Source: Mesorhizobium sp. SOD10 (GTDB lineage Bacteria; Pseudomonadota; Alphaproteobacteria; Rhizobiales; Rhizobiaceae). From it: DNA of 64,000 nucleotides. The notes beneath the pieces were generated by a model. The model was not told where the DNA came from, ran no database searches, and was given only the letters and a program-made list of their open reading frames with translations. The stretch lies in assembly GCA_000824805.1 (NCBI GenBank), contig CCNA01000056.1, positions 39,428 to 103,427 on the forward strand. The letters run 5' to 3'. The position numbers were made by a program, and so were the translations under genes. Below, one piece after another: positions 25,500 through 33,932 of this stretch (positions are counted from its first letter, which is position 1; each line of letters opens with the position of its first letter).

Positions 25500-26216
25500 A
25501 TGAAAGAAAAGAACCTTCTCGCGGAACTTGCCGCCTATCTCTTCTCCAACTCGGACAAGGAGTCCGGCCGCACGCCGTCGGAACGCGAGTTGGCGGAACA
25601 TTTCGGCGTCAGCCGCGGCCAGATCCGCGAGGCGCTCGCCATCCTCGAAGCCATGCGCATCGTCGAGCGGCGCGCCAAATCCGGCATCTATATCGACACC
25701 AAGCAGGCGAGCGTGGAAGCGTTGGCGCTTTTCGCCCGCGCGGGCCTGCCGCTCGATCCGGTGCAGATCTACGAAACCGTCGAATTGCGCAAGATCCACG
25801 AGATCAAGGCGGCCGAGCTTGCCTGCTCGCGCGCCACAGAGGAGAACTTCGAGCGCCTGCGCGAGATCCTGAAGGCCTCGGAAGAACGCATCGCCGCCGG
25901 CGAAGGCCTCGCCAAGGAGGACCGCGAGTTCCACCTCGAGATCGTGCGCGCGACCAAGAACAGCGTCTTCCACAACATCTGCAGCGTCTATTATCTCATG
26001 GGCGAGCAGCGCCTGCCGATCTATTTCAACGACCCCGAACGCAGCGTGCGCTCGCATGCCGAGCACATCCAGATTTACGAAGCGCTGCTGCGCCGCGACG
26101 GCAATCTCGCACAGGCCTTGATGAATGCCCATCTGCAGGGCGCCGAGAGCTACTGGAAGGGGATCATCGAAGGCCGCGGGATTGAAACGAAAAGCCCGGC
26201 GCTCGAGAAGGCTTGA
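25500..26216 (+). CDS. FCD-type GntR regulator
   Basis: A 238-residue regulator. The winged helix is at about 5-70 (TPSERELAEHFGVSRGQIRE) and the FCD domain at about 90-225, with metal/ligand residues in KEDREFHLEIVRATKNSVFH and HAEHIQIYEAL. I chose ATG 25500, two bases after the dehydratase stop; a TTG at 25494 would only add two residues. It is co-transcribed with the dehydratase and overlaps the dehydrogenase gene. It is the best local candidate to bind the TGGT-N3-ACCA sites at 23085 and 23265. Confidence 0.92.
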   Translation: MKEKNLLAELAAYLFSNSDKESGRTPSERELAEHFGVSRGQIREALAILEAMRIVERRAKSGIYIDTKQASVEALALFARAGLPLDPVQIYETVELRKIHEIKAAELACSRATEENFERLREILKASEERIAAGEGLAKEDREFHLEIVRATKNSVFHNICSVYYLMGEQRLPIYFNDPERSVRSHAEHIQIYEALLRRDGNLAQALMNAHLQGAESYWKGIIEGRGIETKSPALEKA

Positions 26217-27199
26217 GGTCGGTGCGCAAGATACTCTCGACGCACCCGCTGCATCCGCGCGCCACGGCCATGCTGGCCGGTGCCGGGCGGCTTGCGATCG
26301 CTTCCGCCCTCGATCCCAAGACGCTGACCGATGAGGCCCGCGACGCCGACATCGTCATCGTGCGCGCGCCGCTGCCGCCGGAGCTGTTTGCCGGCGCGGT
26401 CAATCTGCGCGCCGCGATCCGCCACGGCGCCGGGCTGGACATGATCCCGGTCGAGGCCGCGACCGCCGCCGGCGTGCTGGTCGCGAACGTGCCTGCCGTC
26501 AACGCCCGCTCGGTCGCCGAGCATGTGATGTTCACCGCCCTTGCCCTGTTGCGGCGCTTCCGCGTGATGGACCGCGACCTGCGCGCCAAGGGCTGGCTTG
26601 CCGGGCGCGAGCATGCCAATTCGACCAGCGAGCTGGCCGGCAAGACCATCGGCATCGTCGGCCTCGGCGCCGTCGGCCAGGCCGTCGGCCATATCGCCGC
26701 GCACGGCTTCGACCTCAATGTCGTGGCGACGACGCGCAGCCTGCGCCCGGCGCCCGAGCGTGTCGGCTTCCTGTCGATCGACGCGCTGGTCGAGCAGAGC
26801 GACATTATCGTGCTCTGCTGCCCGCTGACACAGGAAACGCGCGGCCTGATCAGCCGCGAGCGCATCGCCCGCATGAAGCCCAATGCGCTGCTGATCAATG
26901 TCTCGCGCGGCCCGGTGGTGGACGACGAGGCGCTGATCGAAGCGCTGCAGCAGGGCCGTATCGGCGGCGCCGCGCTGGACGTCTTTTCCACCCAGCCGCT
27001 GCCGCCCAACCATCCCTATTTCGGCTTCGACAATGTCATTATCACCCCGCATATGGCCGGCATCACAGAGGAATCGATGATGCGCATGGGCGTCGGCGCC
27101 GCCGGCGAGGCGCTGCTGGTGCTCGCCGGCAAGCTGCCGGTCAATCTGCGCAATCCGGAAGTCGTCGAGCACTATCGGCGGCGCTTTCCGGCCAGCTGA
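26213..27199 (+). CDS. D-2-hydroxyacid dehydrogenase family protein, catalytic Glu position is Gln
   Basis: A 328-residue protein (TTG start overlapping the regulator's TGA; a GTG at 26222 is an alternative). The NAD-binding motif GIVGLGAVGQAVG is at about 147-159. Of the catalytic trio, Arg (SRGPVVDDEAL, R232) and His (ITPHMAG, H280) are present, but the residue normally Glu before Pro in the DVFxxEP motif is Gln (DVFSTQPLP, Q261). Family members reduce 2-keto acids such as hydroxypyruvate or phosphoglycerate. Given the operon, the substrate may be a sugar-derived 2-keto acid. The Gln could alter pH behaviour or activity. Confidence 0.88.
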   Translation: MRSVRKILSTHPLHPRATAMLAGAGRLAIASALDPKTLTDEARDADIVIVRAPLPPELFAGAVNLRAAIRHGAGLDMIPVEAATAAGVLVANVPAVNARSVAEHVMFTALALLRRFRVMDRDLRAKGWLAGREHANSTSELAGKTIGIVGLGAVGQAVGHIAAHGFDLNVVATTRSLRPAPERVGFLSIDALVEQSDIIVLCCPLTQETRGLISRERIARMKPNALLINVSRGPVVDDEALIEALQQGRIGGAALDVFSTQPLPPNHPYFGFDNVIITPHMAGITEESMMRMGVGAAGEALLVLAGKLPVNLRNPEVVEHYRRRFPAS

Positions 27200-27245
27200 A
27201 GTCCGCGCCTCAATTTTCGCCGATTTGGCGCCGACCTTCACCGTC

Positions 27246-27632
27246 ATGGTCAAGCACCTCGCGGAAATCCTGGTTCCGATAGCCGGCATCTGCGTCACCG
27301 CAACGGGCGCTCGAGCGGATCAAGGCAGCTATGTGCCCTGCGACAACGGCCTACGCTGCGTGATGGCACCGTGCCCTTCGAACAGCGCGCTCGACCTCGC
27401 CACCGGCAAGATCGTCAAAGGTGTGTGGATCGACGTTGACGGCCTGCCGCAGCAGGACAAGGCGCTCGATCTCCCGGATAAGCTCTATGCCGGCAAGGTC
27501 GTCGTCACAGGCACGATCGCAAACCGGCCGCATACCTTCAACGGCAAGCAGTACAGCCTGCCGACGCTGATCGCGACCGGTATGGAGCGCGCGGCAAGGG
27601 ACAGCGAGCGCGCTCACTGCTCGGCGCGCTAA
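27246..27632 (+). CDS. Small secreted protein of unknown function
   Basis: A 128-residue protein with a likely Sec signal (HLAEILVPIAGICVTATGARA). The mature part has two close Cys-containing turns (YVPCDNGLRCVMAPCPSN), a WIDVDGL strand and a predicted beta-rich remainder (AGKVVVTGTIANRPHTF). I favour ATG 27246; TTG 27225 is an upstream alternative. I do not recognise the family with certainty; it resembles short exported DUF proteins with a CxxxxC-x4-C pattern. It stands alone between the dehydrogenase and the convergent amidase. Confidence 0.6.
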   Translation: MVKHLAEILVPIAGICVTATGARADQGSYVPCDNGLRCVMAPCPSNSALDLATGKIVKGVWIDVDGLPQQDKALDLPDKLYAGKVVVTGTIANRPHTFNGKQYSLPTLIATGMERAARDSERAHCSAR

Positions 27633-27654
27633 GGCTCGCGCCTCGCGGGCGCAT

Positions 27655-28950
27655 TCAACCTGCAAGCAAAGCCTCAACGGCCGCCGCGATGGACAGAAGC
27701 CGGCGATCATCCCCGTGCTTGCCCACCAGCATTAGCCCAGTCGGCAGTTTCGTGCCCGGCATCGGCAGCGAGATGGCGCAGAGATCGAACTGGTTGGCCA
27801 CTTGGGTATTGCGCAAAAGCAGCCCTTCCGTCCTGTCGCGCAGCGCTTCGTCGCCGGCCACGGCGGCAACGGACGGCGCGACCATCGGCCCGGTCGGCAG
27901 AGCCAGGAGATCGACCGCCTCCAGCCGTTCCGCCATGGCAGCCACCAACTCGCCGCGGCGGCGGATCGTGCGGATATAGGTCGAGGCGGGAACGGTGAGC
28001 GCGCGCGACAATGGCCCGGTGACATGCGGATCGACCGGCATCGAGGCCCCGTTCGCCAGCCAATCGGCATGCACTTCGGCGCCTTCCATCGACGCGATCG
28101 TGCCGCGTTTGGTTGCAGCCCGCATCTCGGCGATGAGATCGTCGATGGACAAATCGTGAGCGCGGGCGCCGGCCTGCCCCATCCTGTCGATGCAGACCTC
28201 GAAAGCTCCGGTGACCTCCCCTTGCGTTTCGCCGAAAAGCACGCCGCGCGGAATGCCGATGCGCAAGCCGGCGAGCGGGACCGGCCTAAGGGCCGCCGGC
28301 TCTTCTCCGGCCATGATCGCGTCGGCAATGGCGCAATCGGCAACGCTGCGGGCAAGCGGGCCGATCGAATCCAGCGTCATCGACAGCGGAAAGGCGCCGG
28401 CCAAAGGCACACGCCGCGCCGTCGGCTTGAAGCCGACGACGCCGTTGAGCGAGGCGGGGATGCGCACCGAGCCGCCGGTGTCCGATCCGATCGAGATGTC
28501 GCTCGTGCCCTCGCCGACCGCAACGCCCGCTCCCGATGACGAGCCGCCCGGGATCAGGCCGGCGTCGGCGGCGTTGCCCGGCGTGCCGTAATGCAGATTG
28601 TCGCCGATGGCGGTGAAGGCGAACTCGGTCATGTTGGTCTTGCCGAGGATGACGGCGCCGGCCTGGCGCAGCCTTTGCACGATCACCGCGTCCCGCGCGG
28701 CGGGTGCGGCGCCGGCGCGGATCAGCGACCCGGCCGTCGTCGGCTCGCCGGCGACATCGAAGAGGTCCTTGATCGAGACGATGCGCCCATCGAGCGGGCC
28801 TAGGCTCACACCGGCCTTGCGGCGGTCGTCGGACGCGTCGGCGGCTACGCGCGCTGCCGCGGCATAGAGCTTGGTATAGACCTTCTCATCGGCCGCGCGA
28901 TTGGCAAGACGTGACAGGATATTTTCGAGACGGTCGCGGATGGATTGCAT
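27655..28950 (-). CDS. Amidase-signature family hydrolase
   Basis: A 431-residue amidase-signature enzyme with the full Ser-cisSer-Lys triad: K61 (SIKDLFDVAG), S137 (PGGSSSG) and S161 (DTGGSVRIP), with the 24-residue Ser-Ser spacing seen in GatA. I start it at ATG 28950 (MQSIRDRLENILSRL); the longer upstream frame lacks family sequence. The closest functional relatives would be allophanate-hydrolase or GatA-like amidases. It stands alone; a GFA protein is divergent from it at 29063. The substrate amide is unknown. Confidence 0.88.
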   Translation of the reverse strand: MQSIRDRLENILSRLANRAADEKVYTKLYAAAARVAADASDDRRKAGVSLGPLDGRIVSIKDLFDVAGEPTTAGSLIRAGAAPAARDAVIVQRLRQAGAVILGKTNMTEFAFTAIGDNLHYGTPGNAADAGLIPGGSSSGAGVAVGEGTSDISIGSDTGGSVRIPASLNGVVGFKPTARRVPLAGAFPLSMTLDSIGPLARSVADCAIADAIMAGEEPAALRPVPLAGLRIGIPRGVLFGETQGEVTGAFEVCIDRMGQAGARAHDLSIDDLIAEMRAATKRGTIASMEGAEVHADWLANGASMPVDPHVTGPLSRALTVPASTYIRTIRRRGELVAAMAERLEAVDLLALPTGPMVAPSVAAVAGDEALRDRTEGLLLRNTQVANQFDLCAISLPMPGTKLPTGLMLVGKHGDDRRLLSIAAAVEALLAG

Positions 28951-29062
28951 TTTCGATGTCGGGCCTTGCAAAGTTGCAACGTCTTTAGGCACGGCCAGAT
29001 GTTGGGCCGGCGCAAGAGATAAACCGGCAAGCGTGCCCTTGCACCCTGCCAGCGATGGGAAG

Positions 29063-29416
29063 ATGCTGATGCTGTACAAAGGCAGCTGCCACTGCGGCAA
29101 AGTGGCGTTCGAGGTCAAGGGCGAGATCGGCGGCGTGGTGCGCTGCAACTGCTCGATCTGCCGGCGCAAGGGTGCCCTGTTATGGGCCGTGCCGCACGAA
29201 AGGCTCAATCTGGTCGCCTGGGGCGACGATCTCGGCCGCTACACCTTCGGCAAAGCTCACATCGCGCATCGCTTCTGCCGGACCTGCGGCATGCATCCGT
29301 TTGCCGAGGACGTAAGCGAAGGCAGCGGGCGCACAGCCTACATCAACATCAACTGCCTGGAAGATGTCGACATCGCGGGCATCGAAGTGTTCGAGTTCGA
29401 CGGCCGCTCGGCCTGA
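29063..29416 (+). CDS. GFA/CENP-V family zinc protein
   Basis: A 117-residue protein of the GFA fold: CHCGKVAFEV at the start, RCNCSICRRKGALLW, then FCRTCGMHPFAE. The cysteines form the two zinc sites of the family named for glutathione-dependent formaldehyde-activating enzyme; members have diverse, mostly unproven roles. ATG 29063 or 29069 may be used. A family A repeat follows the stop. A second GFA protein is encoded at 55175. Confidence 0.85.
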   Translation: MLMLYKGSCHCGKVAFEVKGEIGGVVRCNCSICRRKGALLWAVPHERLNLVAWGDDLGRYTFGKAHIAHRFCRTCGMHPFAEDVSEGSGRTAYININCLEDVDIAGIEVFEFDGRSA

Positions 29417-29431
29417 CGCTTTTGTCTTTAC

Positions 29432-29474
29432 GCAGTTCGGACGGAAAAACGCTACGCACCTTTCCTGGAATTGC
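29432..29474. repeat. Palindromic intergenic repeat, family A copy 3 (degenerate)
   Basis: GCAGTTCGGACGG at the left and TTTCCTGGAATTGC at the right (29461-29474) match the family A unit, but the left arm has lost pairing. It lies between convergent genes and touches the SDR stop at 29476. Confidence 0.65.
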
Positions 29475-29475
29475 T

Positions 29476-30384
29476 CTATCGGTAACCGGTCGCATCGGCC
29501 GGCTTGCCGGCATCCTGAACTTCCGGGACATACCGCCAGGCGTCCGGGCGCGATCCGTCGAGATCGGTAAAGCCGTAGATCTGCGCCAGCCCGCCGCTGG
29601 AAAGCGACTGGCCGTTCCAGCGCGAGCGCTGAGGATCCGAGGCGAGCGCCACGACCGCGCGGCCGACGAAGCGCGGCGTCTCGGATATGACGAAATGCGG
29701 CACATTGGCTGTCGCGTCGCGCCAGTTCTCTTCCCGCACGCCGAATGCCTCCAGCATCATCTCCGAGCGCAGCCAGCCCGGCGTCAGCGAGACGGATGTC
29801 GCGCCATGCCTTTCGAGGTCCTTGGCATGCGCCCACGCCATGCGGTTCACCGCCACCTTGGCGAGATCGTAGAAGGGCGACAGCCGGTAGTGCCCGGCAT
29901 TGTATTCGGCCGTGCCGTCAGTGACTTCGACAAGCAACCCGCCCGGATGCTCGATCATCAGCGGCAACGCGTGATGCGCGGTGATCAGATGCGTATCGAT
30001 CCCGAGCCGCAGCAGCCGCAGGCCGTTCTCCAGATTGTGTTCCCAGACGGACTTGTTCCATTCGAAGAGTTTTTCACCGCCCCACAGGTCGTTGACCAGT
30101 ATATCGAGACGGCCCTGCTCCCGGCGGATACGTGCGACAAGCTCCTGAACCTCTTCGGCGACCAGATGGTCGACCCGAACGGCAATGCCCTTGCCGCCCT
30201 GCGCGGTGACCAACTCCGCTGTCTCTTCAATGGTTTCGGGGCGCTGATAATCCGACTGCCGGGTGCGGGTCGTGCGGCCGCTGACATAGACGGTGGCGAC
30301 GGCCGCGCCCAGTTCGACCGCAATTCCGCGGCCCGCGCCGCGCGTTGCGCCGGCAACAAGCGCGACTTTCCCTTGAAGCGTCAT
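29476..30384 (-). CDS. Short-chain dehydrogenase/reductase (DHRS1-like)
   Basis: A 302-residue SDR. The cofactor motif GATRGAGRG is at about 11-19; YDLAK holds the catalytic Tyr and Lys, and the Ser position is taken by a Thr region (VEVTDGT). The insert with SGRTTR and the VDILVNDLWGG-type strand recall the DHRS1 subgroup. ATG 30384 has GGAGGG upstream; a longer frame to 30444 is rejected. It is divergent from a TetR regulator with a clear palindrome between, so it is probably that regulator's target. Substrate unknown. Confidence 0.85.
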   Translation of the reverse strand: MTLQGKVALVAGATRGAGRGIAVELGAAVATVYVSGRTTRTRQSDYQRPETIEETAELVTAQGGKGIAVRVDHLVAEEVQELVARIRREQGRLDILVNDLWGGEKLFEWNKSVWEHNLENGLRLLRLGIDTHLITAHHALPLMIEHPGGLLVEVTDGTAEYNAGHYRLSPFYDLAKVAVNRMAWAHAKDLERHGATSVSLTPGWLRSEMMLEAFGVREENWRDATANVPHFVISETPRFVGRAVVALASDPQRSRWNGQSLSSGGLAQIYGFTDLDGSRPDAWRYVPEVQDAGKPADATGYR

Positions 30385-30443
30385 TGGACCCTCCGAACTT
30401 GAACTGCGCACAAATGAGGAACTAGCGTTTGTCGCGCCTCCCA

Positions 30444-30469
30444 TTTATAAATGATCATTCGTTTATAAA
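30444..30469. promoter_or_regulatory. Candidate TetR operator
   Basis: The self-palindrome TTTATAAA occurs twice (30444-30451 and 30462-30469), flanking the palindrome AATGATCATT (30450-30459). The whole block is nearly symmetric and ends 11 bp before the tetR ATG at 30481, in the divergent SDR/TetR gap. Confidence 0.6.
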
Positions 30470-30480
30470 AGAGAGTCAAG

Positions 30481-31062
30481 ATGACCCGGCCAAAAACCCA
30501 GTCCGACGAGCGGGTGCTGGAAGCCGCCTACCGGCTGATGCATGCCGAGGGTCCGGAAGCGCTGACCTTCGAAAGACTGGCGCGGGCCTGCGGCCTTTCA
30601 GGCTCGACGCTGGTGCAGCGCTTCAAGAACAAGACGCTGCTGAAGCAGCGCACGCTGCTCTATGCCTGGGATGGTCTCGACCGGAAAACGCAGGAAGCGG
30701 CAGCATCGGTCCCCAAGACCCCTGCCGGCGCCGTGAAGCTGCTGGTCGCTCTCTCGAGCGGCTATGGCGACATCGACTCCTATGCCGAAGGCCTGCTCAT
30801 CCTGCGCGAGGATCTGCGCGATCCAATGCTCAGGGCGCGCGGCGCAGCCTGGAAGGCGGCGCTCGGCAGGATGCTTTCCGATTGTTTCGCCGGCGTCCGC
30901 GGCGTGCCGGACGATATCGGCCTGCTGATGGCAGCTCACTGGCAGGGTTCTCTGCTGTGGTGGAGCTTCGATCCCGACGACATGGAGCTCCCCGCCTATG
31001 TCGAGCATAGCCTGACGCGCTTCGTATCGGCCATCACGACAATATCGGCCTGGCGCTCATGA
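30481..31062 (+). CDS. TetR-family regulator
   Basis: A 193-residue TetR protein. The DNA-binding helix-turn-helix lies at about 28-50 (LTFERLARACGLSGSTLVQR), with KNKTLLKQ marking the end of the domain; the ligand domain is all-helical. ATG 30481 follows GAGAG. Divergent from the SDR gene, with a strong palindrome in the gap, it most likely represses itself and the SDR. The effector is unknown. Confidence 0.9.
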   Translation: MTRPKTQSDERVLEAAYRLMHAEGPEALTFERLARACGLSGSTLVQRFKNKTLLKQRTLLYAWDGLDRKTQEAAASVPKTPAGAVKLLVALSSGYGDIDSYAEGLLILREDLRDPMLRARGAAWKAALGRMLSDCFAGVRGVPDDIGLLMAAHWQGSLLWWSFDPDDMELPAYVEHSLTRFVSAITTISAWRS

Positions 31063-31102
31063 GAGCCACCGGGCCGAAGCTTGAGAGAACGGCCGGGCTT
31101 GC

Positions 31103-32320
31103 CTACTCGGCGGCCTGCTTCGGCCCCATCACGAAGGCCACAAGCGCTGCGAGCAAGGTCGCCGCGCCGCCATAGGCAAAGGCGCTCGCAACACCGGCAT
31201 GATCGACCAGCAGGCCGCCGACGATGGCGCCGAGCGCGATCGCCACCTGGAAAGTCGCGACCATCAGGCCCCCGGCGCTCTCGGCCTGGTCGGGCGCGGC
31301 GCGCACCAGCCAGGTCTGCAGGCCGACCGGCACGGCGCCGAAGGCGAAGCCCCAGGTGGTGACGGCAATCGCCGCCGTGATTGGCGAGGCGCCGAACACG
31401 AGCAGCCCCGCCGCCGACAAGGCGATCAGCAGCGGCGCCAGGCCGACGGCCAGCTTCAGATTGCGTTCGGCCAGGAACGCGCCGGCGAAATTGCCGAAGA
31501 AGCCGCCAACGCCATAGGCGAGCAGCACCAGCGAGATGGTCTCGATCGGCATCGCCGGCACCGTCTCCAGGAACGGCCGCACATAGGTGAAGCCGGCGAA
31601 CTGCCCGGACGCGACCAGCAGCACCACCAGCAGGGTGATGCGGATCATCGGGCGCTTCAGCACCTCGATCAGCGTGCGGAAGCTCGCCACGGCCGTCGGC
31701 GGCAGGCTGGGAAGCGTGGCGAGCTGCACCAGAAGCGCCAGCGCGCCGACGACCGCCGCGATCATGAAGGCCGTGCGCCAGCCCCAGATGTCGCCGACAT
31801 AGGCGCCGACCGGAGCCGCCGTCACGGTGGCGACCGAGACACCGGTCAGGATGATCGACATGGCGCGCGGCATCAGCCGCATCGGCACCAGCCTGAGCGC
31901 CATGGCCGCCGACATCGACCAGAAGCCGCCCAGCGCGACGCCGAGCACGACGCGGGCAAGTAGCAGCATGGTAAGCGAGGAGGCGAAGGCGGCGACGAGA
32001 TTGGAGACGATCAGAAGGACGGATAGCATCCACATCACAAGCCGGCGGTCGAGCCGCTTGGTCACGATCGCCATGGTCGGCGCGGCGATCGCGCCGACGA
32101 CCGCCGTCGCCGTCACCGCTTGTCCGGCGGCACCTTCGCTGACGCCGAGGTCCTGCGCCAGTCGAGTCAACAGGCTGGCGGGCAGGAATTCGGCGGTCAC
32201 GAGGCCGAAAACACCGAGCGCCAGCGAGACCACCGCGCCCCATGCAGGCTCACTTCGTTCCTCAGGTTCGGTTCTGTCGAGGACAGCGGCGTCAATGGCG
32301 CCTGTGGCGGGCTCGGTCAT
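31103..32320 (-). CDS. MFS transporter, AraJ/drug-efflux type
   Basis: A 405-residue major facilitator protein with about 12 membrane segments. The motif between segments 2 and 3 is AAPTMAIVTKRLDRR, and the LLARVVLGVALGGFWSMSAA segment matches the DHA1/AraJ-NepI group of efflux permeases. ATG 32320 has GGAG upstream; a longer frame to 32407 lacks family sequence and would cover the operator at 32337. It is divergent from an AraC regulator, so export of a sugar or small toxic compound under that control is likely. Confidence 0.88.
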   Translation of the reverse strand: MTEPATGAIDAAVLDRTEPEERSEPAWGAVVSLALGVFGLVTAEFLPASLLTRLAQDLGVSEGAAGQAVTATAVVGAIAAPTMAIVTKRLDRRLVMWMLSVLLIVSNLVAAFASSLTMLLLARVVLGVALGGFWSMSAAMALRLVPMRLMPRAMSIILTGVSVATVTAAPVGAYVGDIWGWRTAFMIAAVVGALALLVQLATLPSLPPTAVASFRTLIEVLKRPMIRITLLVVLLVASGQFAGFTYVRPFLETVPAMPIETISLVLLAYGVGGFFGNFAGAFLAERNLKLAVGLAPLLIALSAAGLLVFGASPITAAIAVTTWGFAFGAVPVGLQTWLVRAAPDQAESAGGLMVATFQVAIALGAIVGGLLVDHAGVASAFAYGGAATLLAALVAFVMGPKQAAE

Positions 32321-32336
32321 GGCAAATCTCCGGTGA

Positions 32337-32368
32337 GTTGCAGCGCAACATTTGGACTGCGCTGCAAC
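32337..32368. promoter_or_regulatory. Perfect dyad between the MFS and AraC genes
   Basis: GTTGCAGCGCA (32337-32347) and TGCGCTGCAAC (32358-32368) are perfect 11-bp arms around a 10-bp spacer. The dyad is in the 91-bp divergent gap and ends 43 bp before the AraC start; likely the AraC-family operator. Confidence 0.6.
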
Positions 32369-32411
32369 ATAGGGAGTGACTGTCTGGAGTTTCCATGCTA
32401 GAAACACAGAA

Positions 32412-33380
32412 ATGAATTACAATTCGTCCAAATCCGCTTTAGAGACCTCGGGCGACCCGCTCACCGACATGCTGCGCGGATTGCGCCTGGACGGCGTCGA
32501 CTACGGCCGCTGCGTGCTGGGCGAGCCCTGGGCCGTTTCCTTCCCGGCACAGAAGGCCGCGCGCTTCCATTTCATCGGGCAGCAGGGCTGCTGGCTTTTC
32601 ACCCCGGCGAAGGAATGGACCCAGCTCTCGGTGGGTGACGCGCTGCTGATTCCGCGCGGCGACGAGCATGTGCTGGCGAGCGCGCCCGGCGTGCCGCCGG
32701 TGCCGATCGGCCGCTACACCATCGAGCCTGTGTGCGAGAACATCTACGACGTCTCGAACGGCTGCGACGGCTGCAAGACCTTGCTGTTTTGCGGCAGCAT
32801 GCATTTCAATCTCGATGGCTCGCATCCACTGCTCGAGATGATGCCTGACCTCATGCAGGCGCATAAGCTGATGGCGAATGCGCCCGGCATCCAGCATCTG
32901 CTCGACGCGATGGCCGGCGAGGTGACGATGGATCGCGTCGGTTCCGGCGGCATCCTCGCACGCCTGGCCGACGTGCTCGCCGCCACCATCATCCGCTCCT
33001 GGGTGGAGAATGGTTGCGGCGATGCCACCGGATGGATCGCCGCCGTGCGCAACCCGGATGTCGGCAAGGTCCTTGCCGCCATCCATCTGCAGCCGGAGCG
33101 CGACTGGACGGTCGAAGCGCTGGCCAGGATGATGGGCGCCTCGCGCTCCGCCTTCGCGCAGCGCTTCGCCACCGTGGTCGGCGAGACGCCGGCTAAATAT
33201 GTGCTGCGCGTGCGCATGCATCAGGCGCGGCAATGGCTTGCCCGCGACGGCATGCGGGTTTCGGTCACCGCCTCGCGATTGGGCTACGATTCGGAGGCCT
33301 CCTTCAGCCGCGCCTTCAAGCGGGTGATGGGCATGGCGCCGAGCCATTTCCGCAATGCCGGCGCGGAGGAGCAATCCTGA
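32412..33380 (+). CDS. AraC-family regulator with cupin-like N-terminal domain
   Basis: A 322-residue protein. Residues about 15-190 form a cupin-like ligand domain (AQKAARFHFIGQQGCWLF and GDALLIPRGDEHVLA). Two C-terminal helix-turn-helix units follow (VEALARMMGASRSAFAQRFA and VTASRLGYDSEASFSRAFKR). ATG 32412 is close to the divergent MFS gene. A perfect dyad lies between them. A Cys-rich patch (CDGCKTLLFC) in the ligand domain may bind a metal or react with an electrophile. It probably activates or represses the MFS gene. Confidence 0.9.
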   Translation: MNYNSSKSALETSGDPLTDMLRGLRLDGVDYGRCVLGEPWAVSFPAQKAARFHFIGQQGCWLFTPAKEWTQLSVGDALLIPRGDEHVLASAPGVPPVPIGRYTIEPVCENIYDVSNGCDGCKTLLFCGSMHFNLDGSHPLLEMMPDLMQAHKLMANAPGIQHLLDAMAGEVTMDRVGSGGILARLADVLAATIIRSWVENGCGDATGWIAAVRNPDVGKVLAAIHLQPERDWTVEALARMMGASRSAFAQRFATVVGETPAKYVLRVRMHQARQWLARDGMRVSVTASRLGYDSEASFSRAFKRVMGMAPSHFRNAGAEEQS

Positions 33381-33481
33381 CATCCGGCAGGCAGCCGCTG
33401 GAGGAATTGCCAAATCTTTTGGACGACGCGCCATTCCCCGCCGACCGAGGCCGCCTAATCTGGTTGGCGGAGGAAACCGCC

Positions 33482-33913
33482 ATGCCGAATCATCTCGCAC
33501 CGCTTGCGCTTGCCGCGCTCGCCATTCTGCCGAGCCGGGCTTTCGCGCTCGAAGACAGTTACTTGCCGGCCGACAAGATCCCTTATGCCGTCGAGGCGCC
33601 GGGCCAGCCACAGCGTCTTGGCCCGCTATGGGGAGAGCGGGCGAAAGGGCCTGCCGGCACGCTGCTGAAGGTTCCCGGCAATTGGCGCGCGCCGGTCCAC
33701 GCCCACACCGCCGATTACCGCGCCGTGGTCATCAAAGGTCTCTGGGCGCACTGGCAGATGCAAGGCGGCGAAGCCACCAAGGTCGAGTTGCCGCCGGGCT
33801 CCTACTGGACCCAGAAGGCCGACGAGATGCATGACGATGCCTGTCTCTCGGACACCGAATGCGTGATCCTGCTGATCAACGACACGCCTTACGAGACCTA
33901 TCTGCCGAAATAG
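33482..33913 (+). CDS. Periplasmic cupin, DUF4437-like
   Basis: A 143-residue protein with a Sec signal (HLAPLALAALAILPSRAFA). The mature part is a single cupin: APVHAHTADYRAVVIKGLWA supplies the His residues of motif 1, and GSYWTQKADEMHDD of motif 2, followed by a Cys pair (DACLSDTEC). DUF4437-like proteins are exported cupins of unknown role. It lies downstream of the AraC gene on the same strand with a 101-bp gap, and converges on the sugar importer. Confidence 0.78.
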   Translation: MPNHLAPLALAALAILPSRAFALEDSYLPADKIPYAVEAPGQPQRLGPLWGERAKGPAGTLLKVPGNWRAPVHAHTADYRAVVIKGLWAHWQMQGGEATKVELPPGSYWTQKADEMHDDACLSDTECVILLINDTPYETYLPK

Positions 33914-33932
33914 GCTGCGGCCAGCCGGGCCG

